Origin: Oidiodendron maius Zn
Taxonomy: Eukaryota > Ascomycota > Leotiomycetes > Myxotrichaceae
DNA: 64,000 nt
Assembly: GCA_000827325.1 (NCBI GenBank)
Contig: KN832875.1
Span: 1,178,001-1,242,000 of the forward strand
Direction: 5' to 3'
In this document: positions 1 to 12,036 of the stretch, in pieces
Layout: every line of letters starts with the position of its first letter
Numbering within the stretch: position 1 is the first letter of the stretch
Notes under the pieces: generated by a model
The model's database searches: none
The model's input: only the letters and a program-made list of their open reading frames with translations
Told to the model about the DNA's origin: nothing
Translations under genes and position numbers: made by a program

Positions 1-1782
1 CGCCTCCCCCTTGAATGTGTCCTTTTCGATTCAGAACTGGCCCACTGACCTGCTTTGGAGCCTCTGGTTTCTTCAGGAGCGTCACGAAGAGGTCGAAGTA
101 TATGCCGAGAAGTTTCCCTGCGATATCTTCCTCTCTACCACTCAATATAGTTTGATTCAGAGTGTTTATGGCGTAATATTTCGCATGCGAGCTTTGGCCG
201 GGACGTAATAGGAGCTCTGTCTCTATGGAACGGATAACGATCGGCTTCATTAATGGGTGCAATGTCTGAAGTTGTAGCAGGAGCTGTGATGTTCGAGAGG
301 CGATCTTTTTGTCCGGATCTCCAAGTTTATTGACTAAGAGACGAAGCAAATTGGACTCCTGTTCTGGCTTTTCTTTTAGGAGCTCGTAAACATAAGTAAT
401 TGTTCTTGATCGCGCATACTCCACTTCATCGTTGCACCACTCTTCAAGAACCTGCAGCATCTCAAAATAAGTTTCCTTCAGCCAATCTTCATACGCCCAG
501 GATATAAGATGTGCTTTCGTGATCTGTCCAGGGAGTTTCTGGCTTGAGGTCCAGCTCAAATTGGAGCTTACTTCCAACGTGCCAAGGAGTCCAGGCTGTG
601 CAGCAAAAGATCGCAGGCGTCTGTCAGCGGGCAAAACTACACCAGTCCCCAACAGGTCTTTTAAGGCACCTAAAGCCGATATTGCCTGTCCCCTGCTCCT
701 CTTCTTGGCCATCCCCAACAAGCTTTCAAACGACTTTCTCGTATGAATAGGGGATTCTTGGATAACCAGAGTAAGTGCCGAGACCTTGTCTGAGAGTGTA
801 CCAGATGACATGATAGTAGAAAGGAATCGGTGAGAGGAAGAAGATGAAAGGTGTTTCGAGGCATAAAGGTCGTTGTCAGCTTCGAGCAGCCATATTGCAT
901 AGTCTTTAAGGTTATTAATAGCATTACGAATAGATGAACTGTCTTTCGACTTCGGATCCGGTAAAGTAGCAAGAGGTGCGGCATGCCAATCAGGTCGAGC
1001 TTCGAATACCTGGTGCGGTCAGTATTGTCAGTCACTAGTTGAGAAGAAGTACCAACTAGTCGCCCGGGAATTTTTGAAGGTGAGGTCTCTAGGCTCTTAT
1101 CCTCAATGATTGGCTTCATTGGAATACCCTCAGTCGGTTGGATTTTGACTGAAGAGGCAGCTCTGTCCGAAGATTCCTCTCCTGAAGTTTCCCACTCATC
1201 GTCAACCTCCTGCTCTGACTCGATTTCGCTCCCAACTCCTTTCATTTTCGTATCAATACCTAGACCGGCAACGAATTTAGCAAGGTCTGCTCGTAGTGAT
1301 TTGTCTTGAGTGACCGAATTATCTGCTTCCAACTCATCGTCGGAGACTGCATCTGCGATGAGTTGTAAGTCGTCTTCCGTTCCTCCCATTGCTAATATCT
1401 CCTGCAACAAGACATCCCTCTCATCCTGAGTCTTGCCATTCGCGGGTCGCTTTGAATGCTCGCCATGTATGCTCTCCCCACTCTGTGGTTTTCTATTTCC
1501 TCGCGCATCTCTCTTCTTTCCCTGTTTGGACTCCAGGTCCTTCGTCTTGTTGTTTGGCCGGGATTGGTTAGTGTGAGGAGTACTGCTCGGTTTCTTTTTG
1601 GGTTCGTTTCGATTGTCAGATTTTTGTTGCGGCGATTTCTTTGCTCCAAAACCTTTCTCAATTTTTTGCGTTAGAGCAAGCAGTGCCTTTTCGTCGAATT
1701 CTGGGAGGCTCTGTCCACCCAGCTTTGAGCCGTTAGTCCATGGTTTCGATCCTTGACTCGATCCTTTCGTAGATTTAGGCAT
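1..1782 (-). CDS. MAK21: Ribosome biogenesis protein Mak21/Noc1 (CBF/Mak21 family), 3' end cut by window edge
   Basis: Encodes the nucleolar HEAT-like factor that pairs with Noc2 for early 60S subunit assembly and export. Seen: a lysine/serine-rich acidic N-terminal tail, the family signature RPDWHAAPL, then helical repeats with ISWAYEDWLK and LVNKLGDPDKKIASR, typical of Mak21/CEBPZ. The start MPKSTKG is chosen because the in-frame extension upstream (to 1908) is cysteine-rich and unlike the family. One intron is inferred at 1010-1056; it restores the frame from GRL to VFEARPDWH but has the weak donor GTTGGT. The frame is then open to the left edge, so about 578 codons are visible and the C-terminal CBF domain lies outside. 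It is divergent from the prolyl-tRNA synthetase. Identity is well supported; the exact intron ends are less sure. Confidence 0.88.
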
Positions 1783-2093
1783 GGCTAACACAATGCGACA
1801 AGAACCAAAAGTCCTTCTTACGCGTAGACAGCTGCTAGAATTTGAGTCAAAATTCAGATCTGTCTTCGCACAATGCAGACAGGTCGATAAGATAAAAAAC
1901 CCCGACAACAGGAACTTTTTTCTTTAGCGAGCAGGTGGCCGCAACACCCAGATTCTTTTCCTGTCGTATCAAAACGAGTGTCTACAGATGCGAGTGCAAT
2001 TGTCTCTAACTTCTATTACAATGAGTTCTTCCCTACTTGTCATGTCATAGCAGGTTGGATGCTACCCACCATTACTTAATGCGTTAAATCAAG
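1783..2093. promoter_or_regulatory. Divergent intergenic region MAK21 / mitochondrial ProRS
   Basis: 311 bp between two start codons. It must carry the promoters of both genes. I see no clear TATA box, repeat or RNA gene. Confidence 0.5.
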
Positions 2094-4426
2094 ATGATAG
2101 CTCCTCTCAAAGCTTGCGTACCCGTGGCGACTACGTTCAGGGGAACCCCGATGGGCTCAAGACGCCGATATTTACGAGGTTTACAAGCCGGGACGCATCT
2201 GTATGTGGATTACAGATGCTCTCTGCAAATCACCGCTCGAGTTTATTCGAGTCTGGCAAATGAAAGCCGCTCAGTAGGTTCACTTTGTTTTCTGTCCATG
2301 TTCTCGATTCGTATCACGTGACCTGTATTTTCAGTCACTGACTTCTGTGCAAGCACAATCGAGCACGTCTGTCAAATCTTTGGGTTCCCACTGGTGGAAT
2401 GACTGCATCATCGTCGACTGAAGGCATGGATTGTTTGAAGCATTCACGATGGTTATTGCTGATACCAGAACAGACGCACACTCGACCCTCATCCGAGCTG
2501 GCTTTATACGCTCGGTGAGTGCCTGGATGTACCCAGGATTGGATAACTTATACTTACAATATTTAGGCTCACTCTGGTCTTTATCATATGCTGCCTTTAG
2601 GCCGGAGAGTGCAGGATAAATTAGAGGCTCTCATAGATACGCATATGTCCTCGCTAGGTATGATTCCTTTTGTACACAGCCCCTCCGTGCCATCTAAGTC
2701 TGCAGTAGGAGCCTCAAAAGTCGCATTATCTTCTATATCATCAGAAGAGCTATGGACTAAAAGTGGCCGTTTGAATAGGGTAGGCTCAGAGGTATGTAAA
2801 TCTATCTAACAACGATATTAAGTAGGATACCTTACATCTCCCAGATATTTCGATTTAAAGATAGGAAAGATGTTGGGTACCTTCTCTCTCCGACTCATGA
2901 GGAAGAGATCACAAATCTAGTCCTCAACTCTACTAAATCTTACCGGGACCTTCCCCTTCGTTTATATCAAATCTGTAATCTACCCGCCCTATTCCCCTGT
3001 GTCACATGCTGATTTTGTCCCAGCCAGGAAGTATCGGGATGAATTAAGACCAAGGCAAGGCCTTTTGCGTTCTCGAGAGTTTATCATGAAGGATTTATAC
3101 ACCTTTGACTACAACATCGCCTCTGCCCTTGAGACCTACCGCCAAGTTCGACAGGTATACGCCGATATTTTCGATGAGCTAAAGATGCCATATTTAGTGG
3201 CGGATGCGGATTCCGGCGACATGGGGGGAAATTTAAGCCACGAGTTTCATTTTCCTACTCCCAATGGGGAGGACAACATTATTAGCTGCACCAGCTGCGA
3301 TTATGTGGCCAACGAGGAGCTCGCGGAGAGTGGAAGCCGGCCCGATTCTGATTCAGATGGGGCAGATGTGGCAGATGTGGCACCAACCACGAACGAGAGC
3401 GGTAAAATGATGAGTGACTCGAGAACTGTGCTTCAACCCAAAGTCTGGCGTGGAGTATCTCGAGACAGAAACACGTTGGTCAATGTCTGGTATCCGCCAA
3501 GTTCCTCTTCGTCAGACCGTGCAGAGATCAATCTACATGCTGTTAAGTCAGCTCTACCCGACTTTGATGCCTCGGTTGAGGATCCTCTGGCGTTCTGGGC
3601 GCAATCAAGCAGTGCTGTAGCCCAAAATAAGAGCCTCCAGATCGTGAACTTAATCGACCACAGGTTGTCACGGCTCCTTCGACAGGAAATAGAGTTACAG
3701 AGTCCTCAATTGGCCTTTTGGCCTAAGCAACTGAACGACCCACCCTCAGGAATAGCTATGGAGGCTCTATCAAGGGATCTAATAACACAGCGGCCTCTTG
3801 ATCTTCTCCGGATCAAGGATGGAGATCCATGTGCCCGCTGTGCATCCGGCACACTAAGAGTTCAGAAAGCCATTGAGATGGGCCACACTTTCTATTTAGG
3901 CACGCGTTATAGTGACCCTCTAAATGCCACGGTTACAGTACCTCGCCATCTTTTGCAAGATGCCGATTTAGACAGCAATACTACCATAGAGCATGAAGAC
4001 TTGACTCTGGAGCAGAAAGTTCCAATGCAAATGGGATGCTATGGAATAGGCATCTCGCGCATGATAGCCGCGGTTGCAGACAACCTCGCAGATGAGAAAG
4101 GGCTTAATTGGCCTCGGGTTATGGCGCCTTTTGAAGTCGTCGTGGTTCCGGCCAGGGGACTTGATGATGCGGCATGTGAAGTGTATGATGTACTTTCATC
4201 CCATCACCAGCCACGTCTTGATATAGTGCTTGATGATCGTGCGGAGAGCTTTCCCTGGAAAATGCGGGACGCAGATTTAGTTGGCTATCCTGTCATCATT
4301 GTGGCAGGTCGCAGATGGAAAGACGAGAGGGTGTGCGAGGTTCAATGTAGGAGATTGAATGTTCGTGAAGAACGACATCTAGATCAGCTTCCGGCGTTTG
4401 TGGAATCGCTGCTTAATAAGCTGTAG
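2094..4426 (+). CDS. AIM10: Mitochondrial prolyl-tRNA synthetase (bacterial-type class II)
   Basis: Charges mitochondrial tRNA-Pro with proline. Proposed exons 2094-2273, 2354-2412, 2469-2514, 2567-2657, 2706-2791, 2845-2974, 3024-4426 give 664 codons. The first 60 residues are arginine-rich and nearly free of acidic residues, as in a matrix-targeting presequence. Next come RARLSNLWVPTGG, DAHSTLIRAGF and AHSGLYHMLPLGRRVQDK (start of the catalytic core), motif 2 (LRPRQGLLRSREFIMKD), a variable insert with CARC, motif 3 (GCYGIGISRMI) and a C-terminal anticodon-binding domain. The second and first introns are the weakest calls (donor GTCGAC at 2413; acceptor CAAG at 2353) but they join the conserved blocks in frame. 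Family identity is certain; the presequence start is inferred. Confidence 0.88.
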
Positions 4427-4652
4427 AATATTGTATAAATATCCTGTAACACTTTTCCTCTGCATTAGAAGAAACCTCTCTCTGATAGAGCCTTGTGGTT
4501 GTTGGGGTAGTTTTTGCTGAAGCCACTAGACCGTAGATCCCGAGCATCGCCACACTCGTATTTATTCCTTTCCAGAACAATTATCCACCTGCGAAAATGG
4601 CGCCTACCTGACTGATTTGTCTTAGCAGTGTCACCTTGGATGGGACTACAGA

Positions 4653-6392
4653 ATGAAATACCCACCCTCTCTCTCAGAGGAGCAACTAGATGCATTGGCA
4701 AACGATATTAAAGGTGCGTCTAATTCAGACCTTTGGCATACTGTACTATTTCCATGAGTCGTCACAGTATGATGTTCGCACTATCATCGATATCTATGTA
4801 TGAAGAAATGATACTAAGCATGTTAACAAGATTGGCAACTCACTCATGGATCAATACTCAAACTCGTCAACAATGATGTCGGTCACTCTGTCCTGGCACG
4901 CCCAATAGGGGTGAGCCTGTTTCCAACCCCGTTCCCAAGAGACCGCTTTTACGAAGCTATCTCACTTCAAGAAGTATATAATAAATTATATCGAGCCGTG
5001 TCTGAGGATGAAGAATGGCTCTACGCCACTATCAAACCTCTCATTGAGTATAATCTACTTGCAAGGGTACTATGGGATATTCACATAGAGGTCAAGAAGG
5101 AGGGTTACTGCCAGGCCCTGAAGCTCGATATATATCGGTCTGATTACATGCTTCACGTCCCACCGAGTGAGTTGTCAGATGGAGTTCCACAGCTGAAACA
5201 GGTTGAGTTCAATACTGCAAGCTGTGCCGGCGGCATCCATGCCAACAAAATCTCTGATATGCATCGGCAGCTGGTGCAAACAGGCACATATGAGACCCAA
5301 TCGCCTACCGGTGTGGATGATACGATCGAGCTCACGGCCACAATTCTTCCTCCAAATCGGTCACTTAAAGCTATTGCCTTGGGACTCTCTCGCGCCCACG
5401 GAGCATATGGTACCCCCAAGTGCTCGGCCGCACCGAAAACTTGTGTTATCTTCGTTGTACAGTCACGAAATTTTAACATTGCAGATGAGAGGCCTCTCGA
5501 GTACGCACTCTGGGAGGGGACTCCCTCCATACCTACGTTCCGACTCTGCTTCGGCGATGTCCTCGATCACACATCTTTAACCTCGTCCAGAGAACTGCTG
5601 TATCACCCACCTAGTCGACCCAGATCAAGTCCCATGGAGGTCAGCGTCGTATACATGCGCGCTGGGTACGATGAGAGGGAGTACGATAATGTGGGGAAAA
5701 TGGTAAGGCTGAGGCTAGAGAGATCCCGAGCTATAAAATGTCCCACGATTCTCTCACATCTTACGACATTCAAAAAGGTGCAACAGTCACTCGCCACGCC
5801 CGGGACTCTGGAGCGGTTCCTGTCGGCTGAGGAAGCAGCTCGAGTCGAAAGGACGTTCATCCCCCTTTACCCTATGGACGAGCTGTCAGACGCCGGCCGC
5901 CACGCCAGAAAACTAGCGGTGGACCCCACGGCGGTTACGAAATACATCTTGAAACCATCTCTGGAGGGCGGGGGGCACAATGTGTACGGTAAGGACATCC
6001 CCGGGTTCCTCGCCCAACTGCCAAATGAGCTCTGGGCCAGCTACATCCTGATGGAGAGGATCCAGGCCCCCATGCCATACAACGCGTTGATGTCGCCCCA
6101 GGGGACATACGAAGGTCGCGTGATCTCCGAGCTGGGCGTTTTCGGCATCTGTCTGTGGCGGGGCACTGGTGAAGAAACAGTCTCGGAGAAGAGCGACGCA
6201 GGCCCCAGCATCGATCACCTACCGCGCAGACAGCACCTGCAGGAAGCCAGTTGGTCGTTCAAGACCAAGGCCGCCGATATAGACGAGATGAGCGTGGTGA
6301 AAGGCTATGGGTGCTTTGACAGCCCAGCACTGGTGGACGGCGCGACGTTTGCCAGCTGCTGCCAGCCGGAATGGGAAGAGTGTACGGAGTAG
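4653..6392 (+). CDS. GSH2: Glutathione synthetase (eukaryotic type)
   Basis: ATP-dependent ligation of glycine to gamma-glutamylcysteine, the last step of glutathione synthesis in the cytosol. Two exons, 4653-4713 and 4831-6392, give 540 aa, slightly longer than the usual 470-520. The N-terminus MKYPPSLSEEQLDAL and the junction KDWQLTHGSILK fit fungal Gsh2. Further signatures are QVEFNTASCAGG (substrate-binding region), the ATP-grasp glycine-rich loop EGGGHNVYG near residue 400, and ISELGVFG near the C-terminus. The acceptor of the intron is AAG. The 3' third (from about 5,880) is visibly richer in G+C than the first half. The neighbours are unrelated in function. Very confident. Confidence 0.95.
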
Positions 6393-6853
6393 TTGCATCG
6401 GCGCAGCGTAGAAGAGCGGGGCGCGAAGATATCATTTGCCCCTTTACCCTACCAGCCTCCCGCGTGGAGTCCTGCCTACTGAACTAACCCTTGATGCGAT
6501 ATGGTTGAAGAGTTTTCCGCCAGCCATCTACGCCATCCGACGAGGGTCCTCCGCACCTGGTGGGGGGGGGTGCAAGATAGGCCAGGGAGCCGCTAGTTGG
6601 GCAGGTCATTGTAGCGACCGGAACCAGCGATACTTAAGAAACTTGGCACCTCGGCTTCCTAGAAAAAATTGAAGATTCTTACAACTCTGCTGCCCAAACC
6701 GCGTGAGATTCTATGTATCCGGTGCTCTGCAACCAATTGCTTGTCCATATCTCCATCGCGCGATCCCTACGGTCTGTCCTGGCCCTTCCGCGCCCTCCAT
6801 AACCCCACCACAAGCACCGCCCGGAAAACATATTTATTACCTTTGCCCATACA
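6393..6853. other. Intergenic region upstream of the permease
   Basis: 461 bp between two co-directional genes. It holds a run of nine G at 6562-6570 and an AT-rich patch before the permease start. Short open frames here have no family features. It is probably GSH2 3' UTR plus permease promoter. Confidence 0.5.
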
Positions 6854-9148
6854 ATGGCAGATGTCCTCGATGCCAATGGCACTGTGGCCTCCGCGGCCGC
6901 GTTGCGAAACCGCCAGCGGAGCGTGGGACTCATTGAGGTCACCGGCCCCGGTGGGCAGAGGCAGATCCTCAACCTCGAGGAGATCAATGATGCCGATGCC
7001 CAGCTCGCGGCCGAGTTTGGGTACAAGCCCGTGTTCAAGAGAGAATTTGGATACCTCTCGACCTTCTCCTTCGCCGTCAGCATCAGCGGCTTGTTTTCCA
7101 CTATCATGACAACTTTCTTGTATCCTCTCTACGCAGGGGGCTCGGCTGCGGTAGTCTGGTGCTGGCTTATCTCTGGCGCCGGCTGTATGTGTATTGCGGT
7201 GAGTGCCTGCCCCTGCGATATGAGATTACACTGCGTATCGTGGAGACCCTTCAATCCGAGACCGATAAGCGCCTATCAAGGACTCCTGGCTGATTGATGT
7301 TTCCAGTGCTCTGTGGCTGAACTTGTTTCGGCATACCCGACCTCCGGAGGCTTGTAAGTGCTGCTCGAATGTATTCTGCAGTGCCCCGGCTAATTATCAA
7401 TCTCCGAACAATTAGATACTTCACCCTTTCGCGACTTGCCCCCAAGGAATGGGTTCCATCACTCAGCTGGTGAGAACCTCCTAGCCGTACTTTACCTTGG
7501 CCTCGTCTGCAATGGATTCTAATATGCTTATCTTATAGGATTACTGGGTGGATCAATCTGCTCGGCCAGGTTCGCTTAACCCCCATTTCCCTAAGATCAA
7601 TCAACGTCTAACACGCGCACTATAGGTTGCTGGTGTTGCTTCGTCGGAATATGGAGCTGCTCAGATGCTTCTCGCAGCCGTCGCCATTGGCAAGGATGGT
7701 AACTATTCGATTAATGCGCATAACACCGTTGGTGTGATGGCGGCCCTGACCGTGCTAACTGGCCTTGTCAATTCTTTGTCGACATACTGGATGGAGAAAA
7801 TGACCAAGACCTACGTTATCTTCCACGTCTGTGTGCTGATATCGTGCTCTGCTGCTCTTTTGGCATTGACCGAAGACAAACACGATGCTACCTACGTGTT
7901 CACCCACGTTGAATCGACCTCGGGCTGGTCTCCAATTGGCTTCTCATTTCTGTTTGGCTTTTTGTCTGTCTCCTGGACGATGACAGATTATGACGCGACT
8001 GCACATATTACTGAAGAGTAGGTACTTCCCATCCCATCTTCGGGTCTTGGCTCTAACAGCCCGTCTAGAATCTCCAATCCTGAAATCAAAGCCCCTTGGG
8101 CTATATCTCTTGCCATGTTATTCACATATCTGGCCGGTTTTCTTTTCAACATTGTGCTCTGTTTCTGCATGGTACGATTCACATTCCATCGTATTCTTTT
8201 CTCCGACTGGAAAGCTAATGAGAAGTTAGGGCGACCCCAATGAGATCTTGCTGAGCCCCCTCGATCAGCCTGTTGCCCAGATATTTTACAACAGTCTTGG
8301 GAAGGCCGGTGGCATCGCCTTTACTGTCTTCGGATTCATTATCATCAAGTTTGTGTGCTTTACAGCCATGGTAAGCCACCATATCTCAGTTTCTTTACGG
8401 CGGATGAATTGGTGACTGACGCCATGTAGCAAGCACTAGCTCGAACGGTCTTTGCTTTCTCCCGCGATAGGCTGTTACCCGCTTCTACGGTCTGGACTCG
8501 TATCAACCGATTTACTGGAACCCCTCTGTATGCTGTCTGGATCTCCGTCTTCTTTTGCATCGCCATTAACTTGATCGGCCTTGGGTCGTATGCTGCTATT
8601 TCCGGCGTGTTCAATGTTTGGTAAATATCTCCAATAACTATGTCACAGTGATAATATTATTTTCTGCTAACACCTGTCTAGCGCAATTGCCCTTGACTGG
8701 AGCTACTGTATCCCCATCTTGTAAGTGTACTACTGTACCTTCGGTCTTTACTACTAACACGAGACTAGCTGTAAGCTCGTTTTTGGCAAGTTCGTGCCCG
8801 GCCCATGGCACATGGGTAAACTTGGCTTCTTCGTCAATGCCTGGGCCTGCGCTTGGACACTTTTCGTTAGCATCATCTTTATCCTTCCTCCTTTCATGCC
8901 AGTAAACGGGACCAATGTTAGTACTACTCCAGATAGCTTCAATTGCTTGCTGATGGATTTAGATGAACTATGCCGCCGCCTTCATCGTATTAATCCTCGG
9001 TGCCGCTACCATCTTCTGGTACTATGGCGGACGTATGTATTACACAGGACCTATCATCGAAGCCCGTGCAGGTGAGGGCTCCGAGTCCGAAAGACCTTCC
9101 CTTACCTTGGACGCCAAACCCCAGAAAGAGGATAACGCTATCGTTTGA
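6854..9148 (+). CDS. APC-superfamily amine/amino-acid permease (GABA/choline permease-like)
   Basis: Plasma-membrane secondary transporter of the amino acid/choline transporter group (yeast Uga4/Hnm1 kin). Eleven exons (6854-7198, 7307-7353, 7416-7469, 7539-7569, 7626-8017, 8069-8171, 8230-8370, 8430-8620, 8682-8720, 8769-8916, 8963-9148) encode 558 aa. About 12 hydrophobic segments are visible. Signatures include ELAAEFGYKPVFKREFG before TM1, AELVSAYPTSGGLY, the TDYDATAHITEE loop after TM6, and ARTVFAFSRD. The ten introns are each 45-110 nt. The substrate cannot be settled from sequence: GABA, choline and other amines are all handled in this family. Nothing nearby points to a catabolic cluster. 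Confidence 0.88.
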
Positions 9149-9978
9149 GCAAAACGACGGTCTGGGGATGGATCATTGTACAACGCGGTAAGCACTTATT
9201 GTGCATATGAAATGTGTTAGATATATGCTTCTTTGTACGCCCTTGACGTTCCGCCGGAAATGGTGCCAGCGCGACTAGAGAGGATACATGATGCCTTTTC
9301 GTTTTAGATTAACGGATCTGTGTGTACATGATACCAATGCAACCAATTCCTTAATGGAGCTCGAATCTCCACTATCACTAAGTATTTAGCGTAGAGCAGA
9401 TTGTAAATCATGTCCAGATGTAAAATGCCAATTACTGAATTGAAGAAAGCAGTATCAGCAGATATCTAACGACCGTCTCAAGTAAATCCGGAAGTCAAAT
9501 TTGTCAAGAAAGGTCTATGATAGGGTATATATACTATCCCGAATATAGTCCCAGTTCCTTTGCCTACTACGTCTTGCATGTGTGAATTGATAACGCCGAG
9601 TATTGTGAGACAAGCATATGCTAGGCAATTGATGGCAAGAATTGCCTACGTTCAGAGGGGTAGCAGTTTTCATTCAGAGGATTACATTCAATTTTTTCCA
9701 CAGAGCACACGCTCTACCGGTGGACGGGTCACCAATTGCGTACACGCATATCCCCAACACGTAAGAAGGATGACCATGCTTTTGGAAAAAAGGAAGATCG
9801 CCAAAGGGGAGAGAAAACCATGTCCGCATCCCACTCCTACCATAGTTCCTGCAGTCAATTTAAACGCCCGAAGTCAAGCCCACCGGTCTCCGCCATTCCA
9901 GGAAAACGCACCACCTAGTCCAGGAGGATCTATTAATGTAAGTTTGGAAGGACAGGAGGCGGTTTCAAACAAGAGAGA
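9149..9978. other. Convergent intergenic region permease / SR protein
   Basis: 830 bp between two stop codons. It contains moderately AT-rich 3' UTR sequence. A 142-codon frame at 9560-9988 on the + strand lacks recognisable features and runs into the SR gene antisense, so it is not called. Confidence 0.45.
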
Positions 9979-11556
9979 TTACCAGTAGCGGCCGCGGCGA
10001 TCATATTCGGCGTAACCGGCATCTCTCGGAGGGTAATCCCTTGGAGGAGGTCTGTCGTACGGGGGCCTGCCATTGGCATATGGGTCTGGAGGAGGGTAGT
10101 CCCTGCGATAAGGATCATCAAAGCCGCCACGACGGGGCGGAGGATAGTCATCAATCGGGGGGCGGCCTCGCGGAGGGGAACGACCATAGCGACCACGCTC
10201 ATCGTCATAATAGCCTCGTCGAGGTGGGCTCCTATCACGGTATCCGTCACGTCGAGGGCTGTATCCGCGGGGTGGGCCGCGACGATCATAGTCGTCCGGG
10301 TACGTTTTACGAGAGGGAGAACGGGATCTACCTCGATCACGAGGTGTCTCAGGTTGGGTCTACACTGTAAGTATTTGGTTGAGGCCTGGCGAGTTTGATA
10401 CATACATCTGCTACGCAGGAGACACGGGCACCTTTGAACTCACGGCCGTCGAGTTTTTCTACCGCAGTCTTCAAGTCGGCAGCAGTCTCAAATTCGACAA
10501 AGCTTCTCGAAGCATTAGCGTTATGCAGGATTGAAAAGTCGGACGGGGAATGCTAACCCTTTGCCGTCTCGGTCACGGCCAGTTTCAGAGTAGACGACGT
10601 CGAGGCTGGATTGGCGTGCAAAGTCTTTCAGGTCCTATATCCAGAATCCATGTAAGTCGTTATCCAGGCTGCGGACGATTAAACGTCAAGGTATTGGTAG
10701 TTGAATCCACATCCAAAGAGTAGCCCGTACAAGAAATCCAGGGGGCAAGACGTGAATGGCGCCACGGATGACCGCCTTCCCGTACAGTGTAACCATTCTC
10801 CTGATATATAAGGAATAACAGCAGAAATAACTCGGGGATAGGATAAGAAAGGCCGGATATTGGGGTACACAGTCCATTGAGTCCTAGTCGCTCAGGCAAA
10901 TGCACTAGCAGACTGCATGGACTTTCGTCCAGTGCAGAGCGTGATGCTGACCAGGACTTACGAGTCTTTCCAAAGGTTGGATTCAACAGGAGTTAAGGCG
11001 TCCAAAATAGTATGTTGCTCAGAGTCCAAATAGCAAGTTCTCAGATCCAAGAATCCGGGTGAAGGAACGGGGGATTACAGACCTGCCAACTGGTCTCAAC
11101 TGGAAGTCCAGAGATTTGCATGCGATGTGGGGTACGTCTGGGACGTGGAGCGGCACGTTCGTTGGGTTGAAATTCACGGTTTCGAGTGCCTCGGGCGAAC
11201 TGGACGGTCAGACGCTCACCCATGAAGTCCGAGCCATGGAAGGCTGCGAGAACGATAAGCCACTTTCAACGGACGTAATTGTCATGATGGAGCTTACCAG
11301 GGACGACATCGCGAGCATCCATAGCATCCTTGTATTCGATGAACCCGAAGCCATTCATGAGCTTGATTTCAGTGATCTCTCCGGTACCATGGGTGTTGAA
11401 ATGCGACTCCACATCAGCCTTGGTCGCTGCAACGAAGTTAGCACAGTCACCAATTCGTAGGGCTGGAATCATCGCAGATAATTTCTAAGCAAAGATATAC
11501 TTACCATTCCTAGGCAGATTACCCAGGTACAACCTGGTAGAGGATACCTCAGCCAT
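9979..11556 (-). CDS. srp2: SR-type pre-mRNA splicing factor with two RRMs and an RS/RGP-rich tail
   Basis: Nuclear RNA-binding protein of the SRSF1/Srp2 group, acting in splice-site choice and mRNA export. Exons 11505-11556, 11298-11426, 11243-11083, 10634-10558, 10502-10406 and 10359-9979 give 298 aa. RRM1 starts MAEVSSTRLYLGNLPRN (RNP2) and has NGFGFIEYKD (RNP1). RRM2 carries SWQDLKDFAR, the hallmark heptapeptide region of SR proteins, and GKGFVEFET. The last 125 residues are rich in R, D, P, S, Y and G with SRSPSR repeats, a target for SR kinases. The intron between SWQ and DLKD is 448 nt, about eight times the local norm, and contains a consensus donor. Product class is certain; the exact yeast orthologue is less so. 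Confidence 0.9.
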
Positions 11557-12036
11557 GGCGAGCGAGGCTGGTTGACTGTGAGGGCGGGACGGTGTGTAGG
11601 TGCGGGAACTCGGTGGGCGATGACAGATCCGGGACGGAAATTAAATACGATGGTATTATGAGAACCACCAGCGCAGACGAGGATGCAACAATAACCCCTT
11701 AGCAAGCGTGAGGGTAGCAAGAATGGCGAACTTTGTGAGGCGAAAGATGGGAGGAGAACGAGGCGAACGACGGACAGGCGGTAATGGCGCGTATATTTAT
11801 GCCTTGTAGATAAGGCACAAAGGACTTCAACAACGTCACATGCTCCCAACCCCGTCCATGCATCCCGTCTACACGAGAAAAATACGAGCTCGCAGATATC
11901 ATTTCGTGCTATAATTGCACAACTGGTTATGTACAACGAGTTTATGTCCAGAACAACCATAATCTAAGCATGTGAAGCAGATTCCGACCGTTTCATTCAT
12001 CATTACCCATCATTACCGTAAACACCATGTCCCCGA
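11557..12036. other. Intergenic region upstream of the SR protein
   Basis: 480 bp between the NDC80 stop and the SR-protein start, both on the minus strand. Several open frames exist here but none has family features. It is likely the 5' leader and promoter of the SR gene. Confidence 0.45.

Noticed and set aside
9560-9988. 142-codon + strand frame between permease and SR protein
   Set aside because: No family motif, odd composition, and it runs antisense into the last SR-protein exon.
10660-10986. 108-codon minus-strand frame inside the long SR-protein intron
   Set aside because: Frame has no recognisable features and lies wholly in an intron; kept only as part of the possible poison-exon finding.
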